A DNA stretch of 64,000 nt, from assembly GCA_024500155.1 (NCBI GenBank), contig CM044858.1:31649786-31713785 (forward strand), read 5' to 3'. The number at the start of each line of letters is the position of its first letter. The stretch's first letter is position 1. Shown here one piece after another: positions 56,901-64,000 of the stretch. The translations under genes were made by a program, and so were the position numbers. Origin of the DNA: Chenopodium formosanum (lineage: Eukaryota; Streptophyta; Magnoliopsida; Caryophyllales; Amaranthaceae). Under the pieces are notes generated by a model, which was given only the letters and a program-made list of their open reading frames with translations, was not told where the DNA came from and did no database searches.

Positions 56901-58027
56901 GTCCTGAACCTCCGTTTTTATTCATTCACAATCATCAATTCTCTCAATCAACTCTCATCAAGAATGACTTAATTCTTTCTTTCTCTCTCTTTCTAAACTA
57001 ACCTTTTTAAACACAATTCCACATACACAAGATTTAGAATTACCTAGCCAAGTTCGAAGTTGCCTTCGCCCTAGACGTGCAAGGTTTAATATTTTCTGAG
57101 GGTTTGGTCCAAATCTAGTTTAAACTTTATTTAATTTAATTCTAGTTTAATTCTTTAATTATTCTTTATTATTTTCATTGAAGTTTACTAACGCGTATAT
57201 TTTGTTATTAGAAAGAGGTACGAGGTTTCAAAGTATGTAATCTAATTACTCTCTTTCAATGTAGAAAGCATGCTTATATTAATGTTTAATTCCTAGTATC
57301 ATGTTAGGATGTTATTTATGCTTTCTAGTATCATGTTTAGTGTGCCTTGATTTATTTCTAATAGCATGTTAGTACCATGTTAGGTTTAAAGCTTTGATCT
57401 TTATTGCTTAGTGACATGCTAGGATTTGTTATTAATCTTGTTAGTATCATGTCTAGGATCTTGCTATTGGTATCAAGCTTTATTATGCCTTATTATTATG
57501 CTATGATTATTATAATTATTATTATGTTGCTTGATATATTTATTGTTATTGCTTGATCACGCCTTTTATGCATGTTTAAAGGGAATTTGTACTTGAAATC
57601 ACGCTTAATAAGATATTTAATAATTTGGTTTAGGCTAATATGATTTTAATTCAAGTGATCGCCAATAATAGTATTATTTGTGCATTAATATTCAACCAAC
57701 ATAGATAAACAGGTTTAGGGTTAACCTAATGTTTACATGTTAGTCAAAAAGCGCACATGAATACAAGTAGAACAAAGTAGAGGCCTATTTTATAGGGCGG
57801 GTCCTTTCTTTTGTAGATTGAATTCGTACCCTCATCCTCGAACCCTATTTGGTTCCTGACCTTATTGAGTTGACGATCTCCTGGATCGTTTTGGGTTTAC
57901 AAGTTCCTAAAACTTGTTGGCGACTCTTTTGCTCTAGCTTTCTTCCCTTTGGAATGCCACCATACTTTAGTGTATGATCACAGTGGGGTTCAATCTTGGG
58001 ATCATAGTGCTTGAGATATTCCCTACA

Positions 58028-60165
58028 AGCCTACCACACGAGATCTATATACTACTTGATTTACTGATTATCATTTTAATGAGTCAGTTTTTCCAACATT
58101 AGGGGGAGAAAACAAATTTTGGAAAAAGAAATTAGCTGCATATCATTGATTCATCTTGATCCTCGAACAAAGCAATGTGAATTGGAAGTTTAAAGAATAA
58201 TTCATTAGCAAAGTTTAGCTAATCAATTGCCAGACACGTTTGCTGACCCAAAAAGAGCGACTAAGTCACATATTCCAGCTATAAATGCTCCATTTAAGAT
58301 TGATGTCCCAAAAGGGAAAAATGAAGTTGCTAATGAGTCTAAAGCACGTCTGAAGCATGGATGACCAATAGGTTCCAAAGATAAGAATCCTCAAAAAAGG
58401 AAAGGAGAAATGGTTGATGATGGCCAAAATGATGATACAATTTATGAAGAATCTCCTGAAGAGACCTTAAGGTACCTGATACAAAAGGGAATTTAATAAA
58501 TTATATCATGTTTTGAATTACATGGAATTGAAACCAATCGACAACGATAATGTGTTTTCATGCAATGTGGCATTAGATGTTATGAATGATAATGAGGATC
58601 ATGAGCCTAAAACAATTGATTAATGTCGACAAAAAAATGATTGGCCAAAATGGAAAGAAGCAATTGAAACAGAATTAAAATCTCTTGGAAAAAGAAAAGT
58701 ATTTGGACCTGTAGTCCATAGTGGGATATTAATGGGTTTTCGTGTGTAAGAGAAATGAAAAAGGTGAAATTGTGAGATATAAGGCACGATTAGTTGCACA
58801 AGGATTTTCACAAAGACCATGTTTTGATTATGAGGAAGCATATTATCATGTGGTGGATGCAACTACTTTTAGATTTCTCTTTAGTCTAGCAATAAGAGAA
58901 GGACTAGACTTACGCCTGATGGACGTAGTCACAACTTACTTGTATGGCCCACAAGATAATGACATTTACATGAAACTCCCAGAAGGTTTTAAGCTGAAGC
59001 AACAAAATTTAGTTCTCGGAAACAACTTTCTATTGAATGGAATAAATCTCTTTATGGATTGAAACAATTTGGGCGTATGTGGTATAATCACCTTAGTGAG
59101 TATTTGTTGAAAGAAGGCTACAAGAATGATCCTATTAGCCTATACATTTTTATAAAGATATTTGGATCAAGATTTGTTATAGTTGCAGTGTATGTTAATG
59201 ATTAATGACAGTAGAATGCTTAAAGAAAGAATTTGAAATGAAAGATCTTTGAAAAACAAAATTTTGTTTGGGATTGCAAATTGAGCACCTAAAGAATGGA
59301 TCCTTGTGCATCAATCAACATACATAGATAAGGTTCTCAAAAGGTTTTCTATAGATAAAGCACATCCATTGGGTAATCCCATGGTTATAAGGTCACTAGA
59401 TTCCACCCTCAAGAAAATGATGAAGAGATTCTTGGTCAAGAAGTACCATACTTAAGTGCGATAGGAGCATTAATGTACCTTGCTAGCCATACTAGACCTG
59501 ACATATCATTTTCAATAGATTTATTAGCAAGGTTTAGTTCATGTCTAACTCGGAGGCATTGGAATAGGATTAAACATGTACTTCGTTACCTCTATGGTAC
59601 GAAAGACATGGGTTTATTCTTTTCTAAATTGTCCAAAGAAGATTTGATTTGCTTTGCAGATGCAGGATACTAATCTGATCCACATAATGCTCGATCACAT
59701 ACTGGATATGTGTTTGCCTATGGTGGTACTGCCATTTCAATTCGTGGCGATCCATGAAACAAACCATGCTGCTACTTCTTCTAACCATTATGAGATTTTA
59801 GCTATTCATGAGGCTAGTTGTGAATGTGTGTGGTTGAGATCGATAATTCAGCATGTACGAGAAGATTGTGTTTTATCTTCTGGAAAAGAAGCACCAACCA
59901 TTTTATATGAGGATAATGTAGCATGCATCGGCGCAGCTCAAGGAAGGATACATTAAAGGAGATCGGACAAAGCATATCTCACCAAAGTTCTTTTTCACCC
60001 ATGATCGTCAAAAGAATGGTGATATAAATGTTTTATATATTCGTTTGAGTGAATTTTGACAGATTTGTTTACTAACGCGCTTTCAAGTGCGACAATTAAG
60101 AAGCTAAGTCATCACATTGGATTGCGTTCTGTTAAAGATCTTCAATGATGTTGTGAGGGGGAGTT
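58028..60165 (+). pseudogene. Decayed Ty1/copia pol fragment (RT-RNase H)
   Basis: Reading with frame jumps, the order is the integrase-RT linker (ANESKARLKH...PIGSKDKNPQKRKG near 58330-58400), then RT (RYKARLVAQGFSQRPCFDYEEA, LRLMDVVTTYLYGP at 58742-59062), then RNase H (MYLASHTRPDISFSIDLLAR at 59473, HYEILAIHEASCECVWLRSI at about 59790, TILYEDNVACIGAAQG). Stops are frequent. The catalytic YVDD is changed to YVND followed at once by a stop (near 59200). A deletion removed part of RT before 58742. No 5' LTR is found. Confidence 0.88.
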
Positions 60166-60320
60166 TTGCGCGCTCCACTCTTTTTTCCTTAGTCATGGTT
60201 TTTTCCCATTGAGTTTTCCTTGGTAAGGCTTTTAAAGAGGCAACATTACATGTGCATTAGTAAGTAATACATTGTTTTAGATAAAGAATATCCAAAGGGG
60301 AGTATTGTAAAATTGTGTCT
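60155..60320 (+). mobile_element. 3' noncoding end of the copia fragment
   Basis: GTGAGGGGGAGTTTTG just after the RNase H frame, and CAAAGGGGAGTATTG before TGTAAAATTG at 60308, resemble copia polypurine tracts and an LTR start. The far end of an LTR could not be fixed. Confidence 0.45.
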
Positions 60321-60640
60321 GTTCATTGTTACTTGGTAGTTATTTTTGTATATATATACTATTTCATTGGATGATTAATGTAACACAGCTTTATAATATT
60401 ATCATTACATTTTAAGAGTTTTTACCAACAAAAGGAAACCAAGAAAGTACGAGTATCAAACATTTGAGTAATGTCTTACTCATCCAATCAAAACATATAA
60501 AAAGGGGAAAAGACAACTGTATAAACTATACTCTTAATTGGGATTTGAATGTGTCGGTGCTTGCTTAATCTTCACATTTGGCACCAACCCTCTCTTAGAT
60601 CTATGCTTTCCATATTTTCGATTACATTTATTTACAACCC
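60321..60640. other. Upstream region of the endoglucanase gene
   Basis: Probably mixed copia LTR remnant and gene promoter. No ORF is supported. Confidence 0.3.
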
Positions 60641-60650
60641 ATATATAAAT
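60641..60650 (+). promoter_or_regulatory. Probable TATA box of the endoglucanase gene
   Basis: ATATATAAAT lies about 210 bp before the ATG at 60854, which would give a 5' UTR of some 180 bases. There is no better candidate nearer the start. Confidence 0.4.
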
Positions 60651-60853
60651 ATAATTTTCTTTAATCAAAACACAGCAAAAACACGACATTTCAACAAAAC
60701 ATTACAACACCCACGATAATATATTTGCATCAAACACCTTATCAAAGAAATATTCATATTGTGCTTGTTTTTGCATCAAAAAAAAATCTACCCATTAAAT
60801 TCTTAAACCTTTTGAACTTGATTTTGAATTGATAAACAAATATTGGGTGAAAA

Positions 60854-63594
60854 ATGGGGGAAGGAAAAGGGTCGAAAGGTGGATGTTGTGGTTGGTTTTT
60901 GGTGTTGATAGTTGCGGCAGCCATTGTTGCAGGTTTAGTGGTTGCTTTTAGATCAAAGTTTCATCATTCTGATAAACCCGAACCCGTACCCGGCCCACCT
61001 GGCGCCATTGTTACTAAATACTCTGATGCCCTCAAGTTAGCTATGCAGTTTTTTGATATTCAAAAATGTAAGTTTGTTTTTGAGTTTATTTGATCATATT
61101 ATTAGTTTGGTGTTATTTGTTTAATTATTTTTTGACAATGTGATATTTAATATATGTTGATTTTGTAATTTATAATGGGGTTTTGGTGATATTATTGTTA
61201 AGTGATTTAATAATGTGATTGGGAGTTATTCATTTGAATATTTTGTTATTGCAAGTGTTGTTTGTTGGAAATTATTGTTTATAAGAAAAGTTTATCTGGT
61301 AAAATCATAGGTTATATTATTTCGATTTGTTGATTTTTGATTATGTTGGTTATATAAATGTCAATTTGATAATATTGTAATTGAGATTTATGTTATAACC
61401 AATTGGATTTGATCTACATTTAATTTATATGGTCTTAGTGAAAAGTTTTTGGATCTATTTTGAAGAGATTATTGTTACTCATTCTTTGATCTTGCAGCTG
61501 GTAAGTTGGAAGATAATAAGATATCATGGAGAGGTGATTCGGCTTTGAAGGATGGGAGTGAGGCAAAATTGGACCTCTCAAAAGGGCTGTATGATGCTGG
61601 TGATCACATGAAGTTTGGGTTTCCAATGGCTTTCACTGCCACCGTCTTGTCGTGGGCTATCCTCGAGTATGGGGATCAAATGGCTGCTACAAAACAGCTT
61701 CAGCCTGCTCAAGAGAACCTTAAGTGGATCACTGACTATCTTGTCAATGCTCATCCTAAAGATAATGTCCTCTATATTCAGGTATACTGAGTTCCTATCT
61801 CATCTATTATTTTGTTAAATTATTCGAAAATGTTATTCTTGCTTCAGATTGTATCAGAGATGGGAAGTATTGCTATTAAATTATAAATTGTTGGCTCGAA
61901 ATGGTGTTAGTTAGTTTTTGCTATTTTATTCTCCATTTATATGCTCTTATAGGTCTTTATCTTATGAATTGTGACTAAGATTTAATGATTACTTTATAAC
62001 TTTTTATTTACGAGTATAATTTACTCTAATCTGTCTACTTGAGATTGTTAACATGTGGAAGTCTTGGGGTGCGATGAGTGGCTTTTATATATAATCTTCA
62101 GCAAAGTTTTTTTTAAACGATATATATGAAAGGAATTAGTAACGTTTCCATTGATGATGAATTTATGTAGGTTGGTGATCCTGATCTGGATCATAAATGC
62201 TGGGAGAGGCCTGAAGATATGACTGAGAAAAGGCCTCTTACACAAGTGAATGCCTCCACTCCAGGAACAGAAGTTGCAGCAGAAACAGCTGCGGCTATGG
62301 CAGCAGCATCCCTTGTGTTTAAGTCAAGTGACGCCACCTATTCAAGCACTCTTTTGAAGCACGCTAAACAACTTTTTGACTTTGCTGACACTAACAGAGG
62401 TTCTTACAGTGAAAACATTCCAGAAGTTGCAACTTTTTATAATTCTACTGGTTATGGGGATGAGCTCTTGTGGGCTGCAAGCTGGCTCTATCATGCAACT
62501 AAAGATAACACTTATTTGGAATACGTGAATGACAATGGAAAAGAATTTGCTGATTTTGGAAGTCCAACCTGGTTTAGTTGGGATAATAAACTTGCAGGAA
62601 CTCAGGTGAGTATTATTAATATATTATATCGGGAACTGAAATTTACATGCTTTTCTTTTGTGCTCCTTCTGGCTTCCTGCTTATATATACTTGTACAACT
62701 GTTGACAAAGTTGCTGCAAGGGATGTTAAATTCTGCATAATCTGTTTTCGTATGAGTTGTATGATATTCCATTTGAATGAGTAGATATATTGCCACATTG
62801 TTTTAACCTATCATATACAACGTTGTTACAAAAAAATTTACATTTTCCTTTGTAATAGTTGTATTACTCCCACCTTTTCCTCGTATTCATTCCAAGGGAT
62901 ATATGTCTGAGGACATCTCCAAATGGTTTACATGACTATTCATATGATTGGAGAGACTGGTTCACAATAGTTTGCCAGCATAGTTGACTAGATTGTTGTC
63001 AAATTTCAATTTGATGAACTAGTTCATGGCTGTTCTCTAACATTTCCTTTACTTGTCTAATAACACCCTTTAGTTTAATCTATATATATTTATAGCCGAA
63101 AATTGCAGGGTGATTCTAGCTTAAGTTTCACTGAACAAGGAAGCTAAATGGTTATTAAATCACATGATTTGTTGTGGTGGACCTTGTAAATGATCGAGTT
63201 TAGTAATTGCCATAGATTTTCAAAGAATTCCAGTATTTAAACCATACAGCTATTACTGTCTTTGTTGTGAGGGGCTTTCAACCTTAAAAAACTGATGTGT
63301 AACATGGTAATAAGAAAAGCGTTTTGGTCATTATTGAATTTTCAGTTGCCTTACATAATGGATCTAAACAAACTCTAATCAGCCTTCCCCCCATTAATGG
63401 GCTGATAATGGTGTTTGAGTTTGACAGTCTTTTTAATTTTCTTCAGGTACTACTCTCTAGGGTCAATCTTTTTTCTTCAAAGGATGTCTCAAGTTCTGCA
63501 AACTCTGGCCTTCTGAAGTATAGGCAAACAGCTGAGGCTGTTATGTGTGGTCTTTTACCAAAATCTCCAACTGCAACGTCTAGCAGAACAGATG
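60854..63594 (+). CDS. Membrane-anchored endo-beta-1,4-glucanase, glycosyl hydrolase family 9 (first four exons)
   Basis: Exons 60854-61067, 61498-61781, 62171-62605 and 63447-63594 join in frame with GT-AG introns and give 360 residues. The rest lies outside the window (family length is about 500-520). Residues 13-32 form one hydrophobic segment (FLVLIVAAAIVAGLVVAF) after a short Lys/Gly-rich N-terminus, a signal anchor or signal peptide. The GH9 catalytic module follows from about residue 53: WRGDSALKDGSE, KGLYDAGDHMKFGFPMAFTA (catalytic DAGD at residues 104-107), HKCWERPEDM, TPGTEVAAETAAAMAAASLVF, YGDELLWAASWLYHAT and AEAVMCGLLP. It should cut or trim beta-1,4-glucan in cell-wall assembly. 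It resembles the Arabidopsis endoglucanase 2/10 group. The catalytic Glu near the C-terminus is not in the window. No damage is seen. Confidence 0.93.
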
Positions 63595-64000
63595 GTAAGT
63601 CACTTGACGTGCTCTCATCAATATGCCCGCTTTCATCCCTTCCCTACCCAATAACAAAAACAGAGAAAAATAACTCATTTTTGCTCATTGTTACGGAGTA
63701 TGTCTTTGTTACTCAGATTACAGAATTGCGTAGAAAATGAACCTTTTTTTGTTGAAACTTGGTAGAATTGTGAATTATCTACAGGTAGCTGATCTTGTGA
63801 ATATGATCTGGTTTTCATGATATTTGAACTGTATAAGGTGTCTATCACTTGTTACATATAAATTTGACCTTGAAAACCTGAGAAAGGTGAAGACACTTGA
63901 TGGTCATAATAGTAATGAATGGAAAATAATCTTCTAGTTAATTAGTGCCTTTTATTCCTCTCGATTTAGGTGTCTGTTATGTGTGTTATTAAGTGCTGAA
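63595..64000 (+). other. Intron 4 of the endoglucanase gene (incomplete)
   Basis: It starts with GTAAGTCACT after the Asp codon of SSRTD. No acceptor followed by the expected GH9 sequence occurs before the window ends. Confidence 0.8.

Larger units (their letters stand above)
55664..58027 (+). mobile_element. 3' LTR of an Ogre-type element
   Basis: It starts TGTAGACACCCATTTG and ends GATATTCCCTACA, and is preceded by a polypurine tract and tandem-repeat spacer. It contains a TATA box (56891-56900), a palindrome cluster 50 bp upstream (56783-56838) and a nested Harbinger-type MITE. The rest of its element is not in the window. Confidence 0.82.

Noticed and set aside
63324..63740. 138-aa ORF as an independent gene
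   Set aside because: It is exon 4 of the endoglucanase plus flanking intron, open by chance.

Overview
The window is plant nuclear DNA. Its genes have GT-AG introns, it carries several superfamilies of plant transposons, and it holds a scrap of plastid DNA. The style of the repeats suggests a large, repeat-rich eudicot, perhaps of the Caryophyllales (spinach or goosefoot type). That placement is an impression only. Two host genes stand out in a sea of nested transposons: an F-box/FIST-domain gene (24076-34086, ten exons, apparently intact) and the first four exons of a family-9 endo-beta-1,4-glucanase gene (60854-63594, running off the right end).

Region by region. 1-12310 is most of a very large Ty3/gypsy element of the Tat/Ogre type on the minus strand: gag, a damaged protease, RT, a second (archaeal-type) RNase H, integrase, PBS and a 1.9-kb 5' LTR. 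Its left LTR lies outside the window. Between the integrase and the missing LTR sits a spliced, opposite-strand gene for a plant mobile domain (PMD, MAIN-like) protein. 12627-13132 is a solo LTR. 13200-21030 is a stack of DNA transposons: two Mutator-like elements, one holding a solo LTR, the other holding a CACTA element that holds a hAT element. 21470-21660 is a LINE-like tail. 24076-34086 is the F-box gene, with a Mutator-type and a PIF-type MITE in its introns. 35854-36057 is a 21-bp minisatellite.

36058-53893 is a second Tat-type element on the minus strand. It has matching 491-bp LTRs and a perfect TGCAT target duplication, and also carries an opposite-strand gene (Transposase_28-like) with its own TATA box. 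Most of its gag-pol has been replaced by later insertions: a double LTR set into the integrase gene, a broken copia element, a chimeric plastid fragment (atpB joined to ccsA) and further LTRs. 53894-58027 holds more Ogre-type LTR material, tandem repeats and a Harbinger-type MITE. 58028-60305 is a decayed copia pol fragment ending about 550 bp before the endoglucanase start.

The two most interesting themes are these. (1) Both large Tat elements carry an unrelated antisense gene in the same slot. (2) Clusters of short palindromes (core CTGTCGCC-N-GGCGACAG) recur in the leader and 3' region of element 1 and about 55 bp upstream of the TATA box in related LTRs. In one LTR the sequence has changed but the palindrome is kept. 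All coordinates come from reading by eye; no database search or folding was run.
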